Shown here one piece after another: positions 17,343 through 25,896 of a DNA stretch of 64,000 bases. The translations under genes were made by a program, and so were the position numbers. How positions within the stretch are numbered: the stretch's first letter is position 1; every line of letters begins with the position of its first letter. This DNA comes from Streptomyces sp. NBC_01351 (lineage in GTDB: Bacteria; Actinomycetota; Actinomycetes; Streptomycetales; Streptomycetaceae). The DNA lies in NCBI RefSeq assembly GCF_036237315.1, contig NZ_CP108356.1:6949501-7013500 (forward strand). The letters run 5' to 3'. Below the pieces are notes generated by a model, which searched no databases, was not told where the DNA came from, and was given only the letters and a program-made list of their open reading frames with translations.

Positions 17343-19247
17343 CCGTTCCTGGGGGCCGCGGCCCGAGAGGACCTCCCCGTAGGCCTGCATCAGGTCCGCC
17401 AGCCGCAGCGTCGCCAGATCGTCCCGCGACGGCTCGCCCGCGAACCCGGACAGCCGCAGATCCCGGTACGCGCAGCTCTTCTCGTACAAGGTCCGCAGGA
17501 ACCGCCCGTTGCCGAGCTCGTCGATCCAGCCCTGCTCCACCACGTGCCCGCTGATGCTGCGGAGCTCCTCCAGGGCCTCCTCGTCCCAGCGGTCCCCGTT
17601 CGCGTCCGCCAGCACCCCGCCGATCGCGGTCAGTTCCAGCGGCCGGTAGCTGGGGAAGTCCACTCGGCTGGTGAACCGGGAGGACAGTCCCGGATTGGCG
17701 GCCAGCAGCCGGTCCATCCCCGCCGGATAGCCCGCCAGGATCACCACCAGGTGGTCCCGGTTGTCCTCGGCCCGCTTCAGGAGCACCTGCAGGGCCTCGT
17801 CCCCGTACGCGTCGCCCTTGCTGTAGCCCGAGTTGGACAGGCTGTACGCCTCGTCCACGAACAGCACCCCGCCGATCGCCGAATCGATCAGCTCGTTCGC
17901 CTTCACGGCCGTCTGCCCGAGGAACTCGCCCACCAGGTCCGCTCGTTGCGCCTCCACCAGATGGTCGCCGCCCAGCAGGCCCAGCGCGTAGAAGACCCGG
18001 CCCAGGATCCGGGCCACCGTCGTCTTGCCGGTGCCCGACGGCCCGGAGAAGACGAAGTGCCTCTTCGGTGGCTGCACGGGCAGCCCCTGCCCCGCCCGCA
18101 GCCGCGCCATGTGCAGCTGCGCGGACAGCGCCTTCACCTGCCGCTTGACCGGCTCCAGGCCCACCATCCGCTCCAGCTCCGCCAACGCCTGAGCGAGCGC
18201 CGTCGGATCGGCGGGCCCGGCCGGCAGCCCCCCGGGCGCGCCCTGCGCGGGGAGCGACACCTTGCGGCGTACGCCGCCCTCCCCGCGGCCCCCGCCCGGC
18301 CCCGCCGGCGCCAGCGGATCCGGGTCCGCGGTCTGGCCGTCGGCCGCGATGTCCTGGACGGGACCGCCGCCCAGCGCCACCTTCGTGAAACCCCCGCCCG
18401 CCGGGGCCGGGCCGTGCCCGCCGGAGCCGCCGTACCCCGCGTACCCGGCCGTGCCCGCCAGGTCGGCCATCCCGTCGGTGTCGTCGCCGTCCTCGATCGC
18501 CGTCAGCCTGGCCGCGGTGTCCATGAAGGAGGGGTCCACCCGGTGCACCGCCCGGTACAGCGGCAGCGCCGCCGCACTGCGCCCGGTGCCCTCGTGCGCC
18601 CGCGCCAGCCAGTACCGCAGCTCCTTGCGCTGGGGCTGCTCGCTGCGGCACCGCATCAGCGCCGCCGACAGCAGCGGCTCCGCCTGCCCGTACATCTCCA
18701 GCCGGACCCGCGCCATCCCGCCGAACAGCCCCGCCTCGATGCCGAGCAGCGGATCGTCCACCAGGGGTTCGGTGTTGCGGACCAGCAGCTCCCAGTCCTT
18801 GACCAGGTACGCCCGGCAGGCGTGCAGGAAGCGCACCTGCGGATCGGTGTCCACCGGGGGCAGCGCGGCCAGCGCCTGATCGAGCTCGGGCACGTGACGG
18901 CCGTCCAGCCAGTGCGAGGCGTGCGCCAGCAGCAGGTCACGCCGGCTCTCCAGCACGGGCTGCACCCACCAGCCCAGCCAGTACCAGGAGTTCAGCGTCC
19001 GCCGGTGCCGGGCCCGCTGCTCGCCGAAGCGGTCCCGGTGCGCGTACATGCGCAGGAGGGCGTTGGTGGTGTCGACCCGGAGCGCGTGCAGGCCCAGCCA
19101 GGCATCGGCCATCGTGGGGTCGAAGCGTACGGCTGCCCGGAACTCCTCCTCGGCCTGCGGGTAGGCGCCCATGGTGCAGGCGTCGACCCCGCGCAGCCAG
19201 GCGAGTTCGGCCGGGGCGTGTGCGCTGCCCGGCGTGCCGAAATCCAT
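17322..19247 (-). CDS. CbxX/EccA-like AAA+ ATPase with TPR-like N-terminus
   Basis: The product is 641 aa. The N-terminal half (about 1-240) consists of TPR-like helical pairs (GAYPQAEEEFRAAVRFDPTM, RKELRYWLARAHEGTGRSAA). A Gly/Pro-rich linker follows, then one AAA+ module: Walker A FSGPSGTGKTTVA near residue 400, Walker B VLFVDEAYSL near 460, sensor region DRLLAANPGLSSRFTSRVDF. This architecture matches EccA of type VII secretion and CbxX Rubisco activases. No ESX genes are adjacent, so a secretion role is only a family-level suggestion. ATG 19247 follows GGGGGA. The stop lies within the terminator palindrome. Confidence 0.85.
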   Translation of the reverse strand: MDFGTPGSAHAPAELAWLRGVDACTMGAYPQAEEEFRAAVRFDPTMADAWLGLHALRVDTTNALLRMYAHRDRFGEQRARHRRTLNSWYWLGWWVQPVLESRRDLLLAHASHWLDGRHVPELDQALAALPPVDTDPQVRFLHACRAYLVKDWELLVRNTEPLVDDPLLGIEAGLFGGMARVRLEMYGQAEPLLSAALMRCRSEQPQRKELRYWLARAHEGTGRSAAALPLYRAVHRVDPSFMDTAARLTAIEDGDDTDGMADLAGTAGYAGYGGSGGHGPAPAGGGFTKVALGGGPVQDIAADGQTADPDPLAPAGPGGGRGEGGVRRKVSLPAQGAPGGLPAGPADPTALAQALAELERMVGLEPVKRQVKALSAQLHMARLRAGQGLPVQPPKRHFVFSGPSGTGKTTVARILGRVFYALGLLGGDHLVEAQRADLVGEFLGQTAVKANELIDSAIGGVLFVDEAYSLSNSGYSKGDAYGDEALQVLLKRAEDNRDHLVVILAGYPAGMDRLLAANPGLSSRFTSRVDFPSYRPLELTAIGGVLADANGDRWDEEALEELRSISGHVVEQGWIDELGNGRFLRTLYEKSCAYRDLRLSGFAGEPSRDDLATLRLADLMQAYGEVLSGRGPQERPEPPPL

Positions 19248-19353
19248 CACGTCCCCCACAAGCCTGCCCCCGTGGTGCGCGGCAACCCCCGTATCGAACA
19301 CGCGAGTTGCTCACCCCGCCGATGAAATCAGGGCTGCATCGTACCTGCGGTTT

Positions 19354-19373
19354 CGCACCTTACGTAGGGTGCG
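19354..19373. promoter_or_regulatory. 20-bp near-perfect palindrome upstream of AAA ATPase
   Basis: CGCACCTTAC is followed directly by GTAGGGTGCG, reverse complements except at one position, centred on TACGTA. It lies 107 bp upstream of the AAA ATPase start in an otherwise empty gap, so it may be an operator. No neighbouring regulator gene is present. Confidence 0.4.
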
Positions 19374-19460
19374 ACGGGCCTGGTTCGGGTGTGCGCCCCC
19401 GGTGCGCCCGGTGACTCAGGGTGAGGGAGCGGCGTCGATCCGTCCGTGGTCCGGGGCAGA

Positions 19461-19500
19461 ACGAAGCCCCCGATCACGGGGGAACGATCGGGGGCTTCGT
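19461..19500. terminator. Terminator hairpin between uridine-kinase-like and AAA genes
   Basis: ACGAAGCCCCCGATC (19461-19475) pairs perfectly with GATCGGGGGCTTCGT (19486-19500) over a 10-nt loop. It sits in the 358-nt gap after the minus-strand uridine-kinase-like gene and would stop transcription before the AAA ATPase promoter region. I see no tRNA or small gene in the rest of this gap. Confidence 0.75.
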
Positions 19501-19605
19501 GTCCGCGGCGGCCGGTTACGGCCTCGCATTGAGAACGTAAGGCCGCTGCGGGCCCCAGGTCAAGAAGGTCGGAGGAGGCCCGCGGGCGCGGAATTCCGGG
19601 GCCGC

Positions 19606-20238
19606 TCAGGCCCGGGGGAGTCCGTCACCTTCCGTGACGAAAGTGGCCGTTCGATAGGTCGCAGGCGCCCCGGAAGACCACTCGTATCCCGTACCGCTCT
19701 GGCGCACCAAGGTGTCGGCGAAGGGGCGCGAAGGGTCGTCCGAGAAGTGCGCGAGCTCCGCGCGCTCCCATCCGTCCCAGAAGTCGGAGAGTTCACGCCC
19801 GTCCCGGTCCCGCCCGCGCCCCCAGGACCTCGCACGCGGAGTCTCCATCCACAGCAGCCGCGCCAGATGCGGGCGCAGCGCCCGCCGCCCGGCACCGACC
19901 CCCTCGACGAGCAGCGCAGGCGCCGGATCCAGCACCCGCTCCGGCCCGAAGCGGCGCTCCACCCAGTCGTACGGGGCCCAGTGCGCGGGCCGGCCGGCGG
20001 CGAGCGGCTCCAGCACCTGGGCCCGCAGCCGCTCCGACCAGCCGAAGAGCTCCTCGTGGGTGGCGATGTCGTCCAGGTGCAGCACCGGCGCGCCCATCGC
20101 CTCCGCGAGCCGGCCCGCGAAGGTGCTCTTCCCGGACCCGGCGTGGCCGTCGATCCCGATCAGCCGGACCGGACCGAGGGAGGGCGGCAACGCGGCGAGC
20201 TCCCGTGCGAGTGATTCAAGTGACTGGTGTGACTCCAC
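19606..20238 (-). CDS. Uridine-kinase-like P-loop NTPase
   Basis: The product is 210 aa. Near the N-terminus the P-loop reads LIGIDGHAGSGKSTFAGRLA, followed by HLDDIATHEELFGWSERL and LLVEGVGAGRRALRPHLARL, as in the uridine kinase/phosphoribulokinase superfamily. Substrate residues are not diagnostic, so it may phosphorylate a nucleoside or another small hydroxyl compound. I use GTG 20238 (product begins MESHQSLESL); there is no strong ribosome-binding site, and longer in-frame extensions run through low-complexity sequence opposite the C39-like peptidase gene. A terminator follows at 19461-19500. Confidence 0.75.
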   Translation of the reverse strand: MESHQSLESLARELAALPPSLGPVRLIGIDGHAGSGKSTFAGRLAEAMGAPVLHLDDIATHEELFGWSERLRAQVLEPLAAGRPAHWAPYDWVERRFGPERVLDPAPALLVEGVGAGRRALRPHLARLLWMETPRARSWGRGRDRDGRELSDFWDGWERAELAHFSDDPSRPFADTLVRQSGTGYEWSSGAPATYRTATFVTEGDGLPRA

Positions 20239-20353
20239 CAGACCAGCGTAGACAGGCCCGACACGACGGCCGGCTTCGGCCCGCGGCCACCGGGAACTGG
20301 AAGGGTGAAGCAGGCAAGCACCGGCACCGACCCACCCCAGGGGGAAGCCCGCG

Positions 20354-21733
20354 ATGACCGCACCCACACCGCGCAGGGCCGTACTCGTCGCCGCACTCGC
20401 GGTCGCCACCGCGGCCACCGCGGCGACCGTCTCCGGCGGCAGCGCCGAGGCCGCCGCCCCGTCGGGCCCACCCGCTCCACCGGCCCCGCGGGGTCCGGGC
20501 CGCCCGGTCGACAACCGCTTCTGGTACTCGTACGCGCACTGGCTGGCCGGCACCCACCAGGGCACCACCGCCGTCGGCGGGGCCCGCCCCGGACTGGAGA
20601 TCGGGACCCCGCTGGGCCGCACCGAGTACGCCGACCCGCACACCGGGAAGAAGAGCACCTGGGAGTACGCCACCTGGACCTCCCCGCCGCACCGCTCCAC
20701 CGTCCCCGCGACCGAGGCCATCGCCTCCTGGAACGCCCGCACCCCCGCCGGCACCTGGATCCAGGTGGAACTGTGCGGCACCTACGCCGACGGCACCCAC
20801 ACCCCCTGGTACGTCATGGGCCGCTGGGCCTCCGGCGACCGCGACATCCGCCGCACCTCCGTCGACGGCCAGACCGACGGCCGCTCCACCGTCTGGACCG
20901 ACACCCTGGCCGTGGACGCCCCCGCGAGCGGCCTGCGCATCACCGGCTGGCGGCTGCGCCTGACCCTGTACCGCAAGCCCGGCGCCGACCGGGGCCCCAC
21001 CGTGTGGCTGGCCGGAGCGATGCTCTCCGACGTCCCGGACCGCTTCACGGTCCCCGCCTCCACCCCCTCCGGGCAGGCCCACGAGCTGCAGGTTCCGCGC
21101 TACTCGCAGGAGACCCACGCCGGCCGGTACCCCGAGTACGACAACGGCGGCGAGGCCTGGTGCAGCCCCACCTCCTCCCAGATGATCATCGAGTTCTGGG
21201 GGCGCAAGGCCAGCGCCACCGCCCTGACCTGGGTCGACCCGAAGTACGCCGACCCGCAGATCTGCCACGCCGCCCGCTCCACCTACGACGCCGCCTACAA
21301 GGGCTGCGGCAACTGGCCCTTCAACGCGGCCTACGCCGCCACCTACCGGCAGCTCGCCGGGGTCGTCACCCGCCTCTGCTCCCTGACCGACCTGGAGACC
21401 CTGATCCGGGCCGGCATCCCGGCCATCACCTCCCAGTCCTTCACCCCGCAAGAACTCACGGGGGCCGGCTACGGCACCGCAGGCCACCTGATGACCGTCA
21501 TCGGCTTCACGGCCGCCGGGGACGTGATCGCCAACGACCCCAACTCGCCCGACAACGCCGCCGTCCGGCGGGTCTACAAGCGCCGCGAGTTCGAGAACAT
21601 CTGGCTGCGGACCAAGCGCCACAACGCCGCGGGCAAGGTCGCCTCGGGCACCGGAGGCATCTGCTACCTCTACGCCCCGGCGGTGCCGAGCGTCGCCCAG
21701 ATCGTGGCGCTGCGGGCGGTCGGAGTCCTGTGA
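20354..21733 (+). CDS. Secreted C39-like cysteine peptidase
   Basis: The product is 459 aa. The N-terminus TPRRAVLVAALAVATAATAA contains an Arg pair and a hydrophobic segment, so export (possibly Tat) is likely; an AP-rich linker follows. Residues 60-250 form a beta-rich domain. The C-terminal papain-like C39_2 domain has Cys near residue 270 (GEAWCSPTSSQMII), His near 378 (GHLMTVIGF) and an Asp in NDPNSPDN, the expected triad order. It probably acts on secreted or wall peptides; the target is unknown. ATG follows GGGGAAG. The gene is divergent from the uridine-kinase-like gene. Confidence 0.82.
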   Translation: MTAPTPRRAVLVAALAVATAATAATVSGGSAEAAAPSGPPAPPAPRGPGRPVDNRFWYSYAHWLAGTHQGTTAVGGARPGLEIGTPLGRTEYADPHTGKKSTWEYATWTSPPHRSTVPATEAIASWNARTPAGTWIQVELCGTYADGTHTPWYVMGRWASGDRDIRRTSVDGQTDGRSTVWTDTLAVDAPASGLRITGWRLRLTLYRKPGADRGPTVWLAGAMLSDVPDRFTVPASTPSGQAHELQVPRYSQETHAGRYPEYDNGGEAWCSPTSSQMIIEFWGRKASATALTWVDPKYADPQICHAARSTYDAAYKGCGNWPFNAAYAATYRQLAGVVTRLCSLTDLETLIRAGIPAITSQSFTPQELTGAGYGTAGHLMTVIGFTAAGDVIANDPNSPDNAAVRRVYKRREFENIWLRTKRHNAAGKVASGTGGICYLYAPAVPSVAQIVALRAVGVL

Positions 21734-21815
21734 GATTTCGCGTTGAGCAGCCCGTATAAGCGGAACATAATGGGGTAAATGGCAGATAAAGCTTCTCAGT
21801 AGGAGGCAGCCAGCC

Positions 21816-22244
21816 ATGACCACCCATCCGAGCATCGAGCACCACCCCGACCTCGCCGAGATGCGCACTCGGTTCGAGCGGGTGACCAGCACCCCCGCAG
21901 CGCAGGCCGTCGAGGCACTCGCCCTGATCACGGGCCTGTACCTGGCTGCCTCGCCGTGGATCGCAGGGTTCAGCGGACTGACCCCGCTGGCCATCAACAA
22001 CCTGATCGCCGGCCTGGCCTTCTGCCTGTGCATGGGCGGTCTCGGCTCCGCGTACGAGCGCACCCACGCGATGGCGTGGACGGCGGTCGCCCTCGGAGCG
22101 TGGACGATCATCGCGCCGTGGGTCATCGCCGGTGAGATGGACACGACCCGCACGGTGACCAGCAACGTGATCACCGGAGGCGTCGCCCTGTGCCTCGGCC
22201 TCGCGATGGCCGCGATGGCCGGCCGCAACGAGGCCCGCACCTGA
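21816..22244 (+). CDS. SPW-repeat integral membrane protein
   Basis: The product is 142 aa. Two copies of the SPW repeat are visible: YLAASPWIAGFSG and WTIIAPWVIAGEM, each followed by a hydrophobic helix pair, giving about four membrane segments. These small Streptomyces proteins have no established biochemical function. A strong AGGAGG precedes the ATG, and an A/T-rich stretch (TAAATGGCAGATAAAG, 21775-21790) suggests a promoter just upstream. A terminator hairpin follows at 22291-22321. Confidence 0.85.
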   Translation: MTTHPSIEHHPDLAEMRTRFERVTSTPAAQAVEALALITGLYLAASPWIAGFSGLTPLAINNLIAGLAFCLCMGGLGSAYERTHAMAWTAVALGAWTIIAPWVIAGEMDTTRTVTSNVITGGVALCLGLAMAAMAGRNEART

Positions 22245-22290
22245 CCCGGGCGCCGGATCAAGACGCCGGACTCCGGATCGATGAACGCGC

Positions 22291-22321
22291 CGGGTCCCGA
22301 CCGCAGAGGCCGGGACCCGGT
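22291..22321. terminator. Terminator hairpin after SPW gene
   Basis: CCGGGTCCCG (22291-22300) pairs perfectly with CGGGACCCGG (22312-22321) over an 11-nt loop, 47 nt after the SPW-protein stop. Confidence 0.7.
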
Positions 22322-22331
22322 GGCATGCCGC

Positions 22332-22365
22332 GGCCCGTGTGACGCCTGGGACGGCCCGTGTGACC
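22332..22365. promoter_or_regulatory. Two 13-bp direct repeats upstream of small membrane gene
   Basis: CGGCCCGTGTGAC occurs at 22332-22344 and exactly again at 22353-22365, 21 bp apart (two helical turns). They end 61 bp before the ATG at 22427, a position suited to an activator or repressor of that small gene. No cognate regulator is identified. Confidence 0.4.
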
Positions 22366-22426
22366 TGCGCCTCCAGTGACCATCGTCTCTACCGCGAATG
22401 CCGCGAACGCTGGCACATTGGACGAC

Positions 22427-22579
22427 ATGACCGCTGAAACCGCCGCCCCCACCGCCCGCGTCCGAGGCCTCGTCCGTACCGGAGGCCCCAAGGACGGCTC
22501 CTCCTGGCTGGAGCACGTCCTCGGCTGGACCCTCGTGGTCGTCATCGCCATGTTCGTCACCCAGGTCGGCTGGCTGTAG
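22427..22579 (+). CDS. Small single-pass membrane protein
   Basis: The product is 50 aa, starting MTAETAAPTARVRGLVRTGG, with a C-terminal transmembrane helix (WTLVVVIAMFVTQVGWL). I recognise no function. The ATG at 22427 has only a weak GGAC site; an in-frame start at 22376 would add 17 residues. Its 3' end overlaps the 3' end of the minus-strand membrane gene by 23 bp, so the two transcripts are convergent and mutually antisense at their ends. Confidence 0.6.
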   Translation: MTAETAAPTARVRGLVRTGGPKDGSSWLEHVLGWTLVVVIAMFVTQVGWL

Positions 22580-23456
22580 CACCCGCCCCGGCCTCCGGCT
22601 CCACCCGCCAGTGCACGTCCGGGACGCCCACCAGCCCGTAGAGCACGCGTACGGGCGACCGCGCGGGCAGCAGCACCACCCCGGCCGCCACCGCGAACAG
22701 GCCGAGCCCCGCCCACCACCCCAGCAGCCGTACGAGCGCACTCGCCCCCAGCGCCCCGGCGAACGGCAGTACGTACACCCCCGCCCCCGCGATCGCCACC
22801 GCGACCACCCGGGGCACCTTGAGGTCCGCCGCCGCACCCGGCAGCCGCCACCCCTCCACCAGCCAGCCGATCTCGGCCAGCAGCATCGTGCCGACCACGG
22901 CCGTGCCGAAGACCAGCAGGGCCAGGAAGGTCCCCGAGGTGGCGAAGGCCAGGCAGCTGTTGACCACGCCGTCCGCGGACCAGCCGGCGAAGGCCCGAGG
23001 GTCGGCGCTCAGCACCCGCCGGTACCCGCTGCCGTCCCACCCGTGGACCAGGGTGAAGAACAGCAGGAAGTAGCCGGCGACCGCCTGCAGGTACCCCCAG
23101 TACCCGGCCCCCACCAGCACGAACAGCCGCGCCGCCAGGAACCCGAGCAGCGCCCCCACCACCGCCGACCCGGCGTGGAAGAGCGCGAAGCCGGCCCAGA
23201 CCCCGTCGTGGTCCCGAGCCACGTGCATGGTGGCCCAGGATGGGTTCTGCCAGAGCAGGTACATCCCGGTCGGCGCGAGCAGCAGGGCCGCGTAGAGCAG
23301 GGTGAGCGCCAGGTACGGATCGGCCGCGCGGCTCCTCGTACGCACCCCTTCGCCCCGCACCGACCGCTCCCACCACTGCAACTGCCGCCCGGCCGCCACC
23401 GCGAAGGTCGCGCCGATGGCGTAGGCCCACAGCGGCGCGGCCTGCACCGGGATCAT
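22557..23456 (-). CDS. Polytopic membrane protein, third gene of DUF6230 cassette
   Basis: The product is 299 aa, beginning MIPVQAAPLWAYAIGATFAV, with about seven hydrophobic segments and conserved-looking loops (YLLWQNPSWATMHVARDHDG; GWDGSGYRRVLSADPRAFAG). I recognise no named family or catalytic motif. The ATG overlaps the stop of the DUF6114 gene (ATGA), so it is the last gene of a three-gene cassette. Context suggests it works with the DUF6230/DUF6114 surface or membrane proteins. The end overlaps a convergent small gene by 23 bp. Confidence 0.7.
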   Translation of the reverse strand: MIPVQAAPLWAYAIGATFAVAAGRQLQWWERSVRGEGVRTRSRAADPYLALTLLYAALLLAPTGMYLLWQNPSWATMHVARDHDGVWAGFALFHAGSAVVGALLGFLAARLFVLVGAGYWGYLQAVAGYFLLFFTLVHGWDGSGYRRVLSADPRAFAGWSADGVVNSCLAFATSGTFLALLVFGTAVVGTMLLAEIGWLVEGWRLPGAAADLKVPRVVAVAIAGAGVYVLPFAGALGASALVRLLGWWAGLGLFAVAAGVVLLPARSPVRVLYGLVGVPDVHWRVEPEAGAGATASRPG

Positions 23457-24418
23457 GAGGCGTCCAGCCGCAGTCCGTCGGTGACGATCACGTCGGAGGT
23501 GACGAGGGCCTGCTCCGCCGTCACCTGGGTCATGAAGACGAACGGCGGGATGACCGGCGGCGCGGGCAGCCCCTGCGGGCTGAAGGTCACGCACAGGAGC
23601 CCCTCGATGCAGCCGCTGAACTTCGTGAGGTACAGGGTCACGTCGCCGCGCAGGTCGAGGGAGTCGGCGGACAGCCCGTACTCGTCCGAGCCGTCCCGGG
23701 TCCGCAGCCGGTAGTCCCGCAGCGAGGCCGCGCGCATCCGCAGCACCAGCACCTTCAGCGGCCCGTCCACGGTGGGCACCTCGGTGACCCCCGCCAGCGT
23801 GAAGCCCTGCGGCGCGAAGAGCGAGGTCGTCACCGTCGGAGGAGTACGGGCGGCGGTCGGAGCCCCGGCACCGGCGGCCGCCGGGGCGGCCATCGCCTGC
23901 GGGGTGCCCGTCGTGCCCGTCGCCAGCGCCGCGAGCAGTACCACCGGCAGCGCGGCGGCCAGCGTCCGAGGCCCGCTGCCGTCCAGGCTCGGGACGTACG
24001 GGCCCTCCTCGCCCGCCTCCTCGTCGGGCAGCGGGGTCCAGCCGAAGGCCAGCGCGCTTCCGGCGATGCCGAGCAGCATCCCGACCAGGAAGCCGCCCAG
24101 ATTGGTGGCGACGAAGGACAGCACCGACAGCAGCAGGGCGTGCAGGGAGACGTACGCCCGGGCCCCCGGCAGGAACCACAGGAACAGTCCCGCCAGGATC
24201 AGGGCGACACCGATCCCGATGGCCGCGACCCCGCCCAGACCGAGGCTGACCAGCACCGTCAGAGGGGAGAGCGGGACCAGCAGCAGCTCGGTCCCGCCCA
24301 GGAGCACGAGCAGCCCGCCCCAGAACGGCCGGGTCCGGCGCCAGGCGCGCAGCCGCCGCCGGTGCTCCGGCAGCGGGAGCCGCCACTCCAACCACCCGGC
24401 GGGCGCGCTCAGAAGCAC
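23453..24418 (-). CDS. DUF6114-type membrane protein
   Basis: The product is 321 aa. Four hydrophobic helices occupy about residues 30-150 (FWGGLLVLLGGTELLLVPLS; VALILAGLFLWFLPG; LGGFLVGMLLGIAGSALAFG); after an acidic linker comes one more helix and a soluble C-terminal domain, giving the look of a fused protein. DUF6114 proteins sit beside DUF6230 proteins in Streptomyces; function unknown. The start is probably GTG 24418, overlapping the end of the DUF6230 gene by 10 bp. A strong independent ribosome-binding site is absent, consistent with translational coupling. Confidence 0.72.
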   Translation of the reverse strand: MLLSAPAGWLEWRLPLPEHRRRLRAWRRTRPFWGGLLVLLGGTELLLVPLSPLTVLVSLGLGGVAAIGIGVALILAGLFLWFLPGARAYVSLHALLLSVLSFVATNLGGFLVGMLLGIAGSALAFGWTPLPDEEAGEEGPYVPSLDGSGPRTLAAALPVVLLAALATGTTGTPQAMAAPAAAGAGAPTAARTPPTVTTSLFAPQGFTLAGVTEVPTVDGPLKVLVLRMRAASLRDYRLRTRDGSDEYGLSADSLDLRGDVTLYLTKFSGCIEGLLCVTFSPQGLPAPPVIPPFVFMTQVTAEQALVTSDVIVTDGLRLDAS

Positions 24419-25041
24419 TTCTTGCCGTCCAGGCTGACGCTCAGGTTCAGGCCCTTGAGCTTGAAGTTCCCGCCGGTCGCGGACCAGGCGTGCGACTTCA
24501 CGTCCACCACCTCGATGTTCCCCGCCTGCAGGCCGAACTTCCCGGCCTCGCCCCGGACCCCGTCCACCTGGTCCAGCGTCGAGGCGTCCCGGCCTATCTG
24601 CGCCGTGCCGAAGGTGGCGTCGCCCTTGAGGTCCTCGCCGTCGATCACCAGATTGCTGGCCGTGACTTCCCCGGCCGGCCCGCCAGCGGTCAGCTTGAAG
24701 ATCACCTTGCCGACCGGGGTGTCCACCTCGGCGGCCTGGCAGATGTCGGCGAGCGTGGCCTCGCCGATGCCGAGCAGCGCCACCGGATGCCCCTTGCCGT
24801 CGACGGAGCGGTCCGTCTGCACGTACGAGGCCAGGCCCTTGCTGCTCAGTTTCGACGAGGAGACCTGGAAGTTGGTCCCCGAGACGGCGAAGGAGGCGGC
24901 GAGCGCGCCCTGTGCCATGACCATCGCCATCGCCCCGACGGCCACGACCGCGGGCATCGCGACGGCCGCCGCCTTCTTCCAGTGGACCCGGCCCTCGCGG
25001 AGCGGTCTCGTGCCCGTGCCCTTGCCTGTGCCCGTGCTCAT
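24409..25041 (-). CDS. DUF6230-family exported/surface protein
   Basis: The product is 210 aa. A basic N-terminus and one hydrophobic segment (AVAMPAVVAVGAMAMVMAQG) form a signal or anchor. The exported part begins ALAASFAVSGTNFQVSSSKL and is beta-rich with repeated VSSSKL/ASNLVIDG-like strands, ending DGKKCF. Members are sometimes labelled cholesterol esterase in old annotation, but no hydrolase motif is visible here. It is the first gene of a coupled cassette (DUF6230, DUF6114, unknown membrane protein), divergent from a TetR-type regulator 87 bp away, which likely controls the cassette. Confidence 0.78.
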   Translation of the reverse strand: MSTGTGKGTGTRPLREGRVHWKKAAAVAMPAVVAVGAMAMVMAQGALAASFAVSGTNFQVSSSKLSSKGLASYVQTDRSVDGKGHPVALLGIGEATLADICQAAEVDTPVGKVIFKLTAGGPAGEVTASNLVIDGEDLKGDATFGTAQIGRDASTLDQVDGVRGEAGKFGLQAGNIEVVDVKSHAWSATGGNFKLKGLNLSVSLDGKKCF

Positions 25042-25128
25042 GTGGTTCCTCCCGTACGTCGTCCGGTGCGCAGGGGAAGTGCTGCCATACTTCAGGCATC
25101 TTGTGGCAGTTCGAGGCTAGGGCTGAAT

Positions 25129-25896
25129 TTGAATAATAGTCAACAGCGCGGCACGACCGAGCGTTCGCAGGTCCGCAGGGCCGAACTCATAGCGACCGGA
25201 CGCAAGTTGTTCGCCGACACCTCGTACGACGCGCTCTCCATGGACGACATCGCCAAGCACGCGGGCGTCGCCAAGGGGCTGATCTACTACTACTTCAAGA
25301 GCAAGCGGGGCTACTACCTGGCCATCGTCGAGGACTCCGTCGCCGAGCTCGTCGCCCGCGCCGGCGGCGATACCGACCTCCCGAACGCCGAACGGGTCCG
25401 CCGCACCATCGACGGCTACCTGCACTACGCCGAACACCACCACGCCGCCTACCGCACCATCGTCACGGGCGGCGTCGGCTCCGACGCCGAGGTGCTCGCG
25501 ATCCGCGACGCCGTCCGCAGGGAACTCGTCGCCACCATCGCCGAAGGCGCGTACGGGCACCGCGCACTCCCGCCGATCGCCCGGCTCGCCCTCGTCGGCT
25601 GGCTCTCCGCGGTCGAGGGGACGACGCTGGAGTGGATCGGCGGCCTGAGCGGCGGGGAAGCCCCGGCGGGCGGTGCGGCGGGCGGCGCGGCGGGCGGCGC
25701 GGCGGCCGACGGCGGCCCGGCCGGCGGTGGTCCTGCCGGTGCTGCCGCGACCCGGCCCGGCCGGATCGAGCTCGGGGCCCTGCTGGTGCGCCAGCTCCGC
25801 GCGACGCTGACGGTGATCGAGGAGTTCGTCCCGGAGTGTCCGGCACCTCCCGCCCTCGAAGAGCCGTTCGAGCAGCCCGATGATCTTGCCCCGTGA
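25129..25896 (+). CDS. TetR-family transcriptional regulator
   Basis: The product is 255 aa. The N-terminal HTH is clear: AELIATGRKLFADTSYDALS, then MDDIAKHAGVAKGLIYYYFK. A ligand-binding helical domain follows, interrupted near residues 180-210 by a Gly/Ala-rich stretch (repeats of GGAA, 25668-25745) that is unusual for the family. The best start is TTG 25129 (MNNSQQRGTT); no ATG/GTG lies nearby in frame, and AGGCTAGGG is just upstream. It is divergent from the DUF6230 cassette. CTGCCA (25082-25087) and TGGCAG (25104-25109) form a widely spaced inverted repeat in the gap. Confidence 0.85.
   Translation: MNNSQQRGTTERSQVRRAELIATGRKLFADTSYDALSMDDIAKHAGVAKGLIYYYFKSKRGYYLAIVEDSVAELVARAGGDTDLPNAERVRRTIDGYLHYAEHHHAAYRTIVTGGVGSDAEVLAIRDAVRRELVATIAEGAYGHRALPPIARLALVGWLSAVEGTTLEWIGGLSGGEAPAGGAAGGAAGGAAADGGPAGGGPAGAAATRPGRIELGALLVRQLRATLTVIEEFVPECPAPPALEEPFEQPDDLAP

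Noticed and set aside
19322..19500. tRNA or small RNA gene in the gap before the AAA ATPase gene
   Set aside because: No cloverleaf arms or TTC-type T-loop; the only strong structure is the terminator hairpin.
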